The notes under the pieces are model-generated. The model saw only the letters and a program-made list of their open reading frames with translations, made no database searches and had not been told where the DNA came from. Shown here piece after piece: positions 1 through 6,809 of a DNA stretch of 13,195 bases; positions within the stretch are counted from its first letter, which is position 1, and every line of letters starts with the position of its first letter. A program made the translations under genes and the position numbers. This DNA comes from Lysobacterales bacterium. GTDB taxonomy: Bacteria; Pseudomonadota; Gammaproteobacteria; Xanthomonadales; SZUA-36. Location: positions 1 to 13,195 of the forward strand of contig JAKITM010000062.1 in assembly GCA_021648045.1 (NCBI GenBank). Reading direction: 5' to 3'.

Positions 1-124
1 CCAGACCGGGCAGAATGTGGGTATGTGCACCCTGGATCAGGACCTCGAAAAACTGGTTCGTCGAGGCTTGGTTGCCAAGCATGAAGCCGCCCGACGGGCA
101 GTTAACAGAAAGTTATTCGTATAA
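1..124 (+). CDS. pilT: Type IV pilus retraction ATPase PilT, C-terminal end (partial)
   Basis: Only the last 40 codons are present, read in frame from base 2 to the TAA at 122-124; the gene begins outside the window. The tail contains TGQNVGMCTLDQDLEKLVRRGL, which matches the conserved end of PilT-family retraction ATPases (the 'GM.T.DQ.L..LV..GL' pattern). The identification is strengthened by the next gene, a full-length PilU, because pilT-pilU is a common tandem in pseudomonads and relatives. PilT is a cytoplasmic hexameric ATPase at the base of the type IV pilus that drives pilin depolymerisation and hence twitching motility. The gap to pilU is 15 bases, so the two are very likely cotranscribed. 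The catalytic motifs are not in the window and cannot be checked. Confidence 0.85.
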   Translation, partial: QTGQNVGMCTLDQDLEKLVRRGLVAKHEAARRAVNRKLFV

Positions 125-139
125 AGGGGCAAAAATGTT

Positions 140-1261
140 ATGAGTAAAGTATTTCCTTGGTTGCAGCAGTTATATGAAAGCCGTGGTTCAGATTTGTTTG
201 TTACTGCCGGTTTACCACCGAGTCTAAAAATCGATGGTGTTATCTTGCCGATTGATGACCAGCCACTGTCAGCGGATGAAACACGGGAGCTGGTAGCTTC
301 TATTATGAACGCTCATCAGAGCGAGGAATTTGAAAACACCAAGGAGTGCCAGTTCGCTATTTCCTTGAATGAAGATGCCCGCTTTAGAGTGAGTGCATTT
401 TATCAGCAGGGCCATGTTGGCATAGTTTGTCGACTGATTGAGACCCGTATACCGAATCTTGAAGACTTAGGTATGCCAGCGATTCTTTCTGATTTAGCTA
501 TGGAAAAACGCGGCATTATCTTCTTTGTTGGTGCTACTGGTACGGGTAAATCAACTTCGTTGGCAGCCATGGTAGGTTTGCGAAATCGTTCTATGACCGG
601 GCATATTATAACCATCGAAGATCCGATTGAGTTTGTTCATCAACACGCTAAAAGCCTAATAACTCAAAGAGAGGTTGGGGTAGATACAGAGTCATTTGAT
701 GTGGCCTTAAAAAACACCTTACGCCAGGCCCCGGATGTTATCCTGATCGGCGAAATTCGTACTCGCGAATCCATGCAGCATGCACTTACTTTTGCCGAGA
801 CCGGTCATTTGTGTTTATGTACTCTGCATGCAAATAACGCTAACCAGGCGATGGATCGTATCCTCCATTTCTTCCCTGAAGATGAGCGCGATCAGGTGCT
901 GCTGGACCTTTCGTTTAATCTAAAAGCCATTATTGCGCAGCAATTACTCCCTTCGGTTGATGGTGGGCGCCGTTGGGCGGCGGTTGAAGTGCTGGTAAAT
1001 ACACCATTGGTACAACAAAAAATTCGCCAAGGTGATATTCACGAACTCAAAGACATTATGAAACGCTCCGGTCATCTAGGTATGATTACCTTTGATGAGT
1101 GTTTGTTTAATATGTATAGAGACGGTCATATTTCCTATGAGAACGGTCTCCGTCATGCAGATTCAAAAAATGAATTTCGCTTGATGGTCAAGCTGGACAG
1201 AGGCGGTTCAACAGACGAGTTGGCGAAAAACCTGGAAGGGGTTAGCCTGATTGAAGATTAA
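140..1261 (+). CDS. pilU: Type IV pilus retraction ATPase PilU
   Basis: A 373-residue protein of the GspE/PilT secretion ATPase superfamily, complete and of normal PilU length. Visible motifs are Walker A GATGTGKST (131-139), the Asp box around IEDPIEFVH (159-167), Walker B LIGEIR (202-207) and the His box ETGHLCLCTLHANNA (220-234). The N-terminal 100 residues form the PAS-like domain typical of the family. The run HFFPEDERDQVLLDLSFNL and a C-terminal tail longer than in PilT favour PilU over a second PilT. PilU acts with PilT as an accessory retraction motor that adds force. The start at 140 follows the purine-rich AAGGGG at 124-129; an ATG at 135 meets a stop after two codons and is not used. 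It lies 15 bases after pilT and probably ends the transcription unit, with hairpins and a strong terminator downstream. Confidence 0.93.
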   Translation: MSKVFPWLQQLYESRGSDLFVTAGLPPSLKIDGVILPIDDQPLSADETRELVASIMNAHQSEEFENTKECQFAISLNEDARFRVSAFYQQGHVGIVCRLIETRIPNLEDLGMPAILSDLAMEKRGIIFFVGATGTGKSTSLAAMVGLRNRSMTGHIITIEDPIEFVHQHAKSLITQREVGVDTESFDVALKNTLRQAPDVILIGEIRTRESMQHALTFAETGHLCLCTLHANNANQAMDRILHFFPEDERDQVLLDLSFNLKAIIAQQLLPSVDGGRRWAAVEVLVNTPLVQQKIRQGDIHELKDIMKRSGHLGMITFDECLFNMYRDGHISYENGLRHADSKNEFRLMVKLDRGGSTDELAKNLEGVSLIED

Positions 1262-1294
1262 CCCGCAGTTTCCAGAAAGCTCTGGGCCACAGAA

Positions 1295-1464
1295 CATACT
1301 CGATTAACGAGTTTTTAACCCCCTCGGGAGTATGCTTATATACCGAGGTCAGGTGAAATACTCCAGCCTGTTCTTGGCTATGACACCGACACAGTGAGCG
1401 GGGCAAGTGTAGTACAGGATACTGCGCTAAAGGCTCAAGCAAACAGGATTTTGCTTGAGCCTTT
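1295..1464 (+). ncRNA. Candidate structured small RNA or leader with CAGGA hairpin loops
   Basis: This stretch between pilU and the response regulator has no credible gene but several complementary segments. CATACTC (1295-1301) can pair with GAGTATG (1328-1334). GGAGTAT (1327-1333) can instead pair with ATACTCC (1357-1363); the two pairings share bases and exclude each other. ACTCG/CGAGT followed by a short T run lies at 1299-1316. A hairpin at 1407-1427 has an 8-bp stem (two G-U pairs) and the loop CAGGA. It is followed at once by a 15-bp terminator stem whose loop is CAGGAT. GGA in a hairpin loop, in an ACAGGAT context, is the known recognition pattern of the RNA-binding protein CsrA/RsmA. 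A weak promoter-like TTTAAC...TATATA (1314-1342) could give a transcript of about 115 nt. No known RNA family was recognised, and the 5' end and function are inference. Confidence 0.35.
1429..1464 (+). terminator. Rho-independent terminator, 15-bp perfect stem
   Basis: AAAGGCTCAAGCAAA (1429-1443) is exactly complementary to TTTGCTTGAGCCTTT (1450-1464), with the 6-base loop CAGGAT. The descending arm ends in TTTT before CTATATT. It lies about 170 bases past the pilU stop, so it terminates either a long pilU 3' UTR or a separate small RNA. The A run before the stem means it may also act weakly on the minus strand. Confidence 0.85.
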
Positions 1465-1503
1465 TCTATATTCGAAATAGTTTTGGGATAGAGGCATGTC
1501 ATC

Positions 1504-1532
1504 TGTCGAAAAAACATCTAAGGCGGTACAAT
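1504..1532 (+). promoter_or_regulatory. Possible promoter of the two-component system
   Basis: TACAAT at 1527-1532 is a good -10 hexamer (5 of 6 to consensus). The hexamer 17 bases upstream (TGTCGA, 1504-1509) is a poor -35, so an activator or another sigma factor might be needed. It sits after the terminator at 1429-1464 and about 30 bases before the response regulator start, where a promoter is expected. Confidence 0.35.
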
Positions 1533-1564
1533 AGTTACACGCTAGCTTTTAACAGGTAAGCACA

Positions 1565-2251
1565 ATGAAAGTACTAATAATTGAAGATAATCCGGATATC
1601 GCCGCCAATATCGGCGATTACCTTGAAGACAACGAGCATACGGTCGACTTTGCCGGTGACGGCATTACCGGCTTGCACCTAGCCATCGTGAATGACTTTG
1701 ATGCCATTATTCTTGATTTGCAACTGCCTGGCATGGATGGCCTTGATGTGTGTCGTAAATTGCGCGAGGATGCACGGAAGGATACTCCGGTGTTGATGTT
1801 AACCGCGCGCGACCGACTAGAAGACAAGTTGGCGGGTTTTGAACACGGTGCCGATGATTATCTGGTTAAACCTTTTGAATTGCAGGAAGTGGAAGCCCGT
1901 CTGCTGGTGCTGGTTAAACGCGGGCGTACAGTACAACCGCGGGAGCTAGTTGTAGGGCCGCTGAAATATAATATCGATGCAGTAACAGTTGAACGCGATG
2001 GCAAGCTGCTAGAGCTGAACCCAATTGGCTTGAAGTTGTTGAAAAGGCTGATGGAAAGCGCCCCTAATGTAGTGATTCGTAAGGATTTGGAAAATCATGT
2101 TTGGGGAGAAGAAATGCCCGACAGTGATAGCCTGCGGGTTCATATTCACACTCTGAGAGCAGCGATTGATAAACCATTCGACACTGCGATGATTCAAACA
2201 CGACACGGTATTGGTTACCGTCTGGTCGCCCCGAATGCGGTATCGGCGTAG
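1565..2251 (+). CDS. OmpR/PhoB-family DNA-binding response regulator
   Basis: A 228-residue two-domain response regulator of standard length. The receiver domain (about 1-118) has the acidic pair E7/D8, phosphoacceptor D51 in ILDLQLPGMDG, T80 in LMLTAR and the conserved K102 in LVKPF. The C-terminal winged helix (about 126-222) ends in the family hallmark QTRHGIGYRL and contains the recognition-helix segment DSDSLRVHIHTLR. It would be phosphorylated by the sensor kinase encoded immediately downstream and then bind direct repeats in target promoters. The two genes overlap by 17 bases, implying coupled translation. The start has a modest ribosome site (ACAGGTAAG) ending about 6 bases upstream. 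Similarity to named systems such as PhoP or RstA is only general, so no gene symbol is given. The regulated genes are unknown. Confidence 0.92.
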   Translation: MKVLIIEDNPDIAANIGDYLEDNEHTVDFAGDGITGLHLAIVNDFDAIILDLQLPGMDGLDVCRKLREDARKDTPVLMLTARDRLEDKLAGFEHGADDYLVKPFELQEVEARLLVLVKRGRTVQPRELVVGPLKYNIDAVTVERDGKLLELNPIGLKLLKRLMESAPNVVIRKDLENHVWGEEMPDSDSLRVHIHTLRAAIDKPFDTAMIQTRHGIGYRLVAPNAVSA

Positions 2252-3512
2252 GCTCCGCAGTCGAATAATTTTATCGTTTTTGCTGTTTGGTACTTTGCTG
2301 AGCGGTTTGTTTGCCCTTTCAACCCTAGTTTTACAAGACTATCTTGAAAATCAGCTAGTTGCTGAAACGCTGAAAAAAGAAGTGGATGATTATATCCAGA
2401 CCTTACGGCTTAACCCAGGGGTCCGGGAGCCGTTTCACACGCGCATTGAGGGTTATGTGACTGCACCGGGCAAGGCGGAAATTGTACCAACTATTTTTCG
2501 TGACCTGCCAGCTGGTGTGCATAAAGTCAGCAACGATTCCGGTACTTGGCGGGCGGCAATTCGCAAAGACAAAGACCTTTGGGTTTTTCTAACTCAAGAT
2601 ATCAGCAATAGCGTACGCATGGACCAGCGCCTGAATTGGGCATTAATTGGCGTGGTCGGAATATTTTCCTTGCTTTCGCTGCTGCTGGGCCGCTGGTCGT
2701 CCGGGCGGATTATGAAGCCGGTTGCTGACCTCGCCCGGCGCTTATCTAAGTTTGATGAAACCACCAAACCTGAGGCATTGGCGCAATATTTTGCTGATGA
2801 TGAAGTAGGGCAATTGGCATCAGCACTCGATGATTACGCCGATCACCTGCATCACTTGGTTGAACGAGATCGTGAATTCAATGCAGATGTATCGCATGAA
2901 CTACGCACCCCGTTAACGGTGATTTCCGGTGCCACTGAATTATTGCTTAACCAGAAAGACTTACCGGAGAAAATTCGTACACGACTATTACGGATCGCCA
3001 GAGCGGCCCGTCAATCTGCCGATACTACTAACGCACTCCTGCATCTGGTGCGTGCAGAAAAGGGCGTCAATCAAGACAGTCGCTCGCAAGATGTCTATAC
3101 CATAGTTAAAGATTTGATCACCCATTACCAGCCATTAATAGGTAATAAACCTGTGCATTTGTCAGCCCGGCAGCTTAACAAAGTCAGTGTGATTGCCCCG
3201 GAATCGGTTATAGCAGTCACCATTGGCAACTTGATTGGTAACGCTGTGCGCTACACTCACACCGGCACAATTGATGTCATTGTTGGCGATGGTATTGTGG
3301 AAGTGCTGGACTCGGGGCCTGGGGTTCCAGAGGAAGAGGTTTCATCCTTGTTCCAGCGGCACTACCGCGGTAACCAAGTGGTCGGCAAGGGTTCTGGCCT
3401 CGGCCTAGCGATCGTTAAGCGCTTATGCAATTTGTACCATTGGAAAATTGAGATCAGCAACCGCCCTTCCGGCGGTTTACGGGCTGCAATTGCTTACTAT
3501 GCAGATGAATAA
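2235..3512 (+). CDS. Membrane sensor histidine kinase, partner of the upstream regulator
   Basis: A 425-residue sensor kinase. Membrane helix 1 spans about 11-32 and helix 2 about 134-152, enclosing a periplasmic sensor region of about 100 residues with no recognised ligand domain. A HAMP-like segment follows (about 153-205). The dimerisation domain carries the phosphorylated H221 in DVSHELRTPLTVISGA. The ATPase domain shows the N box GNLIGNAVRY (331-340), G1 DSGPG (359-363) and G2 GKGSGLGLAI (384-393), so it should be active. The ATG at 2235 was chosen because it lies just before the basic stretch and first helix; a TTG at 2211 would add eight residues. It overlaps the regulator gene by 17 bases. 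The signal is unknown; the small extracytoplasmic domain points to an envelope or periplasmic cue. Confidence 0.9.
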   Translation: MRYRRRLRSRIILSFLLFGTLLSGLFALSTLVLQDYLENQLVAETLKKEVDDYIQTLRLNPGVREPFHTRIEGYVTAPGKAEIVPTIFRDLPAGVHKVSNDSGTWRAAIRKDKDLWVFLTQDISNSVRMDQRLNWALIGVVGIFSLLSLLLGRWSSGRIMKPVADLARRLSKFDETTKPEALAQYFADDEVGQLASALDDYADHLHHLVERDREFNADVSHELRTPLTVISGATELLLNQKDLPEKIRTRLLRIARAARQSADTTNALLHLVRAEKGVNQDSRSQDVYTIVKDLITHYQPLIGNKPVHLSARQLNKVSVIAPESVIAVTIGNLIGNAVRYTHTGTIDVIVGDGIVEVLDSGPGVPEEEVSSLFQRHYRGNQVVGKGSGLGLAIVKRLCNLYHWKIEISNRPSGGLRAAIAYYADE

Positions 3513-3513
3513 T

Positions 3514-3541
3514 TTGTTATGCTGATTTTTTATTATAACAA
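3514..3541. repeat. Short inverted repeat TTGTTAT / ATAACAA
   Basis: TTGTTAT (3514-3520) and ATAACAA (3535-3541) are exact complements separated by 14 bases that include six T's. The repeat begins directly after the sensor kinase stop and lies 25 bases before the next start. It could be a weak AT-rich terminator or a dimer binding site for the small gene; the sequence does not decide. Confidence 0.3.
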
Positions 3542-3565
3542 TTCCCGATTGAGAGTGATTAACCA

Positions 3566-3907
3566 ATGGCTTTAATGACTTGTACAAAATGTGGCCATCG
3601 GTTTTCTAATCAGTTGCCGGTTTGTCCCATCTGCCAGCAGTCTCCCAATACTGCGGATTCGGCAGAGATAAAAAAGATGGCATTGCGAGATTTCAGGACC
3701 AGAATGTATCATCTGAAAATGATATCTTACTTATCTTTGAGCCTTTGTACGGCCGGTTTCATTTGGTACTGGAATCTGACAAGGTTGTTACAGCCCGTCG
3801 GGATTTGGACTTGGGTGATAGTTGGCATAGGCAGTGTCTCCTACCTGGTGCTTAGGCTATTAATGCTGCTAGCAAAGCTAAAATACCGCAGGCAGATAAA
3901 AAACTAG
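3566..3907 (+). CDS. Small membrane protein with N-terminal zinc ribbon
   Basis: A 113-residue protein with no confident family name. The first 25 residues contain two CxxC knuckles, CTKC and CPIC, 12 residues apart, which should bind one zinc ion as a zinc ribbon. After a polar linker come two hydrophobic segments (about residues 50-68 and 78-102) and a basic tail ending LKYRRQIKN. The protein is therefore probably a two-helix inner-membrane protein with a cytoplasmic metal knuckle. It lies 53 bases after the sensor kinase on the same strand and may be cotranscribed, which suggests but does not prove a role beside the two-component system. The ATG at 3566 follows GAGAGTG at moderate distance; ATG 3575 (giving MTCTKCGH) is an alternative. 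Codon use resembles that of its neighbours. Confidence 0.72.
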   Translation: MALMTCTKCGHRFSNQLPVCPICQQSPNTADSAEIKKMALRDFRTRMYHLKMISYLSLSLCTAGFIWYWNLTRLLQPVGIWTWVIVGIGSVSYLVLRLLMLLAKLKYRRQIKN

Positions 3908-3946
3908 CCCCCCCGCCGCATTTAGAAAGCTAACGGGTGCTGTGCG

Positions 3947-4480
3947 CTACTGAATGCGTTCTACTTTTGTGCTCGAACTATGCCCACCAATAGACAGATT
4001 CCAGGTATTCAGGAAGCCGGGTTTGATGACTACTTCAGGATTGTCCTGTTGCTTCATGTGGAAGGAATCTTTTTCGTCCATTACCCAAACCATGCCATTA
4101 TCCAGCGAAAAAACAGTTGAGTTATTCCAGCCCTTGGAAGGGCCCTTTAGCCGCGCTTGGATTTTCTCACGGTTCTGGTAGTTCTGGTCGGCCTGGGCGT
4201 AGCCCGGTTTGTTTTTGCTGGCAAAACCGCCTTTATTAGTATTATTTGGTGTTGCAGAAACTGCCGCATTTTCGAACTGTGCTACAGAGCGCTCTCCAAT
4301 CCAGCGGTTGAGGTTGGTAAGCTCTTCCGCGCTGAGTTTATCCAATCCGCTGTTGGCAAACTCTTCACCGGTCATGCGCTCTTCAAGCGAGGAAAACGAA
4401 TTTTGTGCAAACACACTCAGTGACAATAACAGGCAGCTTGCGAAGGTGATAGGTTGCAGGAAATTAAGCGTAGTTTTCAT
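3947..4480 (-). CDS. Exported protein of unknown function
   Basis: A 177-residue protein with a clear Sec signal peptide: basic start, hydrophobic core at about 10-22 and cleavage predicted after SVFA (residue 25). The mature part opens with EERMTGEEFANSGLDKLSAEEL and then NLNRWI, a helical pattern ('the LS-x-EEL then LN-x-W' type) that I associate with uncharacterised secreted proteobacterial proteins. A low-complexity Asn/Lys/Gln-rich linker follows (about 78-105), then a compact segment of about 70 residues likely to be beta-rich (STVFSLDNGMVWVMDE and onward). It should be periplasmic or surface-located; no catalytic motif is evident. It lies downstream of another exported-protein gene on the same strand and converges on the zinc-ribbon gene. 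It appears to have its own promoter at 4510-4538. Confidence 0.75.
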   Translation of the reverse strand: MKTTLNFLQPITFASCLLLSLSVFAQNSFSSLEERMTGEEFANSGLDKLSAEELTNLNRWIGERSVAQFENAAVSATPNNTNKGGFASKNKPGYAQADQNYQNREKIQARLKGPSKGWNNSTVFSLDNGMVWVMDEKDSFHMKQQDNPEVVIKPGFLNTWNLSIGGHSSSTKVERIQ

Positions 4481-4509
4481 TGTGGAAAGGTCTCTAAATT
4501 AATGCAGTT

Positions 4510-4538
4510 AGTGTAACAACTACAGAGCAAATTGACAG
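4510..4538 (-). promoter_or_regulatory. Likely sigma70-type promoter of the exported 177-residue protein
   Basis: Read on the minus strand, CTGTCA (4538-4533) and TACACT (4515-4510) are separated by exactly 17 bases; each matches the consensus at four of six positions. Transcription would start near 4503, leaving a leader of about 23 bases with AGAGA upstream of the ATG at 4480. The promoter means the gene need not depend on the one upstream. Confidence 0.42.
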
Positions 4539-4604
4539 TAAGCAGAAGGAAAGTTTAACGCTTTGTCGGGTCTGTGGCTACAGCCGATCTTTTGTAGGTA
4601 GCGA

Positions 4605-5825
4605 TCAGAGGTCTTGCTCATAGCGAACATAAGGCACGCGGCCATAGACCAATTCAAAGGGGTCGCTGCTACCCTCATCGGCAAGGTTGCTGCTGATACC
4701 AGGTTCAATCACGCTGCTGGTGCCGATGGAAAGATTAGCATTCCAAGGTGCGCGCCAGCTGAAATAGATATCAAAGCCGGTTAGTTCATCGCTGGCATCG
4801 TAGTGATACAAGCTTAGTGGTTCGCGGTAGTAACCCTGTACTCCGCCACTGAATGAACCTCTGTTCCAGTCAATGTTTACCGTGGCTGTATGGAATGGCG
4901 ACACAGGTGATATTGGAAGCATTGGCTGACCTAAATTACCGAAGCCGTTGGTAATCTCCAGATTGTTGATTCTGGAGAGTTGCAAGCCGAGCCGTAATTT
5001 ACCCATCTGGTCATGCTCGTACCCCAACGCCAGATTAATGCCAAAGCCATCCAGTCGGGTATTGCCACCGATTTGTGTTGTAGGTAATAAAGCGCGGTTT
5101 TCGTTGAGTGGATTATGCCCGCTGGTCAGCAAGCCCGGTAATGCGATGTTGGTAGGCATGCCAGGATTTAGTGCGGCGGTGTTTTGGCGGAAATATTCAA
5201 CTTGTAAGCTGGCTGATTCTGAGGCACCCCAAGTTGCTCCGATACTGGATATATTATTAATCGGCTGAGTGCGTGCTTGATCATTGTTAGTAAAATAGCA
5301 GTTACTGGCATGATAAAGACCCGACTCCATCGAAGCCGATTCACACTGGATGCTACTAATCGGCTGGAAGTCTGTGCTGTTTTGCGCTTGATCAAAAATT
5401 GAAGTGTGCAGGCCTAGGGCAACCACTAGTTGGTCGAGCGGTTGCCAGCCAAGAATGCTGGTAAGATCGAGTTGTCCTTGTGACCGCAGGCCGGTGTTTA
5501 GTTCGAACTGCTGGTTGTGCAATTCAAAAAACAGCGGCTGTTCCGAATTTGTGTGCAGGCGAACCGGTGTAGGTGCTTTATTACTTTGAATTCGTAATGG
5601 GCTGATTGCGCTCGGCCGTACCTGATAATTTGGTTTTTTTGAAGACTCTGTGGTTTTCGCATCAGGTATCAGTGACCAACCTTGCTTATCCGCAAGTTGC
5701 GGTTGGTCGGAGGCACCTGCAAGTTGTGGCATAAACAAGACAAACGCCAGACACAGTATAAGCATCAAGGCGTTGTTGCGCTCTGACTTTAGCTTTCTGT
5801 AGTTGCTGTTGATAAGTGCTTGCAT
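4605..5825 (-). CDS. Probable outer-membrane beta-barrel protein of unknown function
   Basis: A 406-residue exported protein. The first 20 residues are polar and basic, followed by the hydrophobic core LMLILCLAFVLFMPQLAGA and likely cleavage near residue 38. Translation may instead start at the internal Met21, which would give a normal signal peptide. After a Pro/Ser-rich linker (to about 90), the rest alternates aromatic and polar residues with many Gly, Asn and Ser turns, for example LGYEHDQMGKLRLGLQLSR and FDIYFSWRAPWNANLSIGT, as in porin-like barrels. The protein ends GRVPYVRYEQDL rather than in the usual terminal Phe/Trp. Two pairs of Cys lie around 160-180. It has no recognised family. 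It lies 124 bases upstream of the 177-residue exported protein on the same strand, so the two may form a functional pair at the cell surface. Confidence 0.7.
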   Translation of the reverse strand: MQALINSNYRKLKSERNNALMLILCLAFVLFMPQLAGASDQPQLADKQGWSLIPDAKTTESSKKPNYQVRPSAISPLRIQSNKAPTPVRLHTNSEQPLFFELHNQQFELNTGLRSQGQLDLTSILGWQPLDQLVVALGLHTSIFDQAQNSTDFQPISSIQCESASMESGLYHASNCYFTNNDQARTQPINNISSIGATWGASESASLQVEYFRQNTAALNPGMPTNIALPGLLTSGHNPLNENRALLPTTQIGGNTRLDGFGINLALGYEHDQMGKLRLGLQLSRINNLEITNGFGNLGQPMLPISPVSPFHTATVNIDWNRGSFSGGVQGYYREPLSLYHYDASDELTGFDIYFSWRAPWNANLSIGTSSVIEPGISSNLADEGSSDPFELVYGRVPYVRYEQDL

Positions 5826-6100
5826 GTCTGGTTCAGCCAGTTTCTATGGTTGTTGTTTTATTTGGGTGCTGCGGCATACATAATATGAACACGCAGCTTC
5901 CCCATGGTTCCCTAACTATAGCAAATTTTCGTTAATTTATCTGAGTTAATCGGTTGAAACATAAGCCTGCACCCTGTTTTATTCTGGTTTGTTGAGCCTT
6001 GCTGATGTTTGGCCCGATATTTCCACCTCGATGGGCTGAATGTTTTATGATGCTATATTTGATTGTTTTTATCTTTATTATCGGTTTACGGAGTTGTTCT
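5826..6100. other. Divergent intergenic region
   Basis: The 275 bases separate the minus-strand barrel gene from the plus-strand thioredoxin-fold gene and must hold both promoters. The AT-rich part around 5885-5945 is the likeliest site. On the minus strand a TATTAT box near 5882 lacks a good -35. On the plus strand TATGAT (6046-6051) and TATATT (6054-6059) are possible -10 boxes, also without clear -35 partners. No gene, RNA or repeat was recognised. Confidence 0.4.
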
Positions 6101-6661
6101 ATGAGCTTACTGCACACGCCAGTCTGCGATTTTAATCAAGCGGCAATTGATTTTAACTTGCCCGGTGTTGATGGGCGGCGCTGGTCTTTGCAACAATGCA
6201 AAGGTGAAAACGGCTTGTTGATAATGTTTATCTGTAACCATTGTCCCTATGTGAAATCCATTTTTGGCAAATTAGTTCGCGATACCGATGAGTTAAAAAC
6301 ACTAGGGGTGAATAGTGTGGCCATAATGGCAAACGACCCGGATGATTATCCGGAAGACAGCTTTGAAAATATGGCGGCATTGTCGCGCACGCAGCAATTT
6401 TCATTCCCATACCTACTTGATCAAAGTCAGCAAGTTGCCAGGGAGTACGGGGCTGTTTGCACCCCGGATTTTTTTGGTTATAACGCTAAACTACAACTGC
6501 AATATCGGGGTCGGTTAGACGATAGCGGTAGTCAGCATGACAAACCAGACGCACGCCGGGATCTATTTCTAGCGATGCAGGAGGTCAGCCAAAGCGGGCG
6601 CGGCCCAGAAAACCAGGTTGCATCTATGGGCTGCTCAATTAAGTGGCGAAAAACAGACTGA
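6101..6661 (+). CDS. Thioredoxin-fold (AhpC/TSA-like) redox protein
   Basis: A 186-residue protein of the thioredoxin-like superfamily. The active-site motif FICNHCPYVK places C45 and C48 at the start of the first helix. GAVCTPDFFGY carries C120 and the cis-proline P122 expected next to the active site. The tail ASMGCSIKW carries C178. These features match a family of cytosolic 'CNHCPYV' thioredoxin-like proteins whose physiological partners are poorly defined; disulfide reduction or peroxide handling is inferred. The ATG at 6101 was chosen because GGAG lies 7 bases upstream and it matches the domain's usual N-terminus. The open frame extends to 5999, and Met codons at 6047/6050 would add a hydrophobic helix, but no ribosome site supports them. 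It is probably a single-gene unit. Confidence 0.85.
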   Translation: MSLLHTPVCDFNQAAIDFNLPGVDGRRWSLQQCKGENGLLIMFICNHCPYVKSIFGKLVRDTDELKTLGVNSVAIMANDPDDYPEDSFENMAALSRTQQFSFPYLLDQSQQVAREYGAVCTPDFFGYNAKLQLQYRGRLDDSGSQHDKPDARRDLFLAMQEVSQSGRGPENQVASMGCSIKWRKTD

Positions 6662-6673
6662 GACCGGAAAATT

Positions 6674-6701
6674 TTGTTTCTGGCGAAGTATGGGCTAAGA
6701 T
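6674..6701 (+). promoter_or_regulatory. Possible promoter of the sodium:amino acid symporter
   Basis: TTGTTT (6674-6679) and TAAGAT (6696-6701) are spaced by 16 bases, with partial matches to both consensus hexamers. Transcription from here would give a leader of about 100 bases before the symporter start. The call rests on position and hexamers only. Confidence 0.28.
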
Positions 6702-6809
6702 GTATGCCTGTTGGTTAGCTGCAAACAACTTGGTTTGTGTAATAAGAATAAAATACCGACATTAATCAGGCAGGCCAATAAAAATGATAGTAAAACTGGA
6801 GGTCCCTCA

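Noticed and set aside
1242..1517. Minus-strand open frame of 91 codons across the pilU-regulator gap
   Set aside because: It runs through the terminator stem and shows no domain, signal peptide or ribosome site; it is a chance frame.
2211..2234. TTG start for the sensor kinase, eight codons upstream
   Set aside because: It is a weaker start codon with no ribosome site. The ATG at 2235 directly precedes the basic residues and first membrane helix.
5999..6100. N-terminal extension of the thioredoxin-fold protein with a hydrophobic helix (MMLYLIVFIFIIG)
   Set aside because: It looks like a membrane anchor, but no ribosome site precedes 5999 or 6047, while GGAG sits 7 bases before ATG 6101, which matches the usual domain start.
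6711..6809. Upstream extension of the symporter frame
   Set aside because: The encoded residues (polar, Lys/Asn-rich) do not resemble the family, and TGGAGG marks 6810 as the start.
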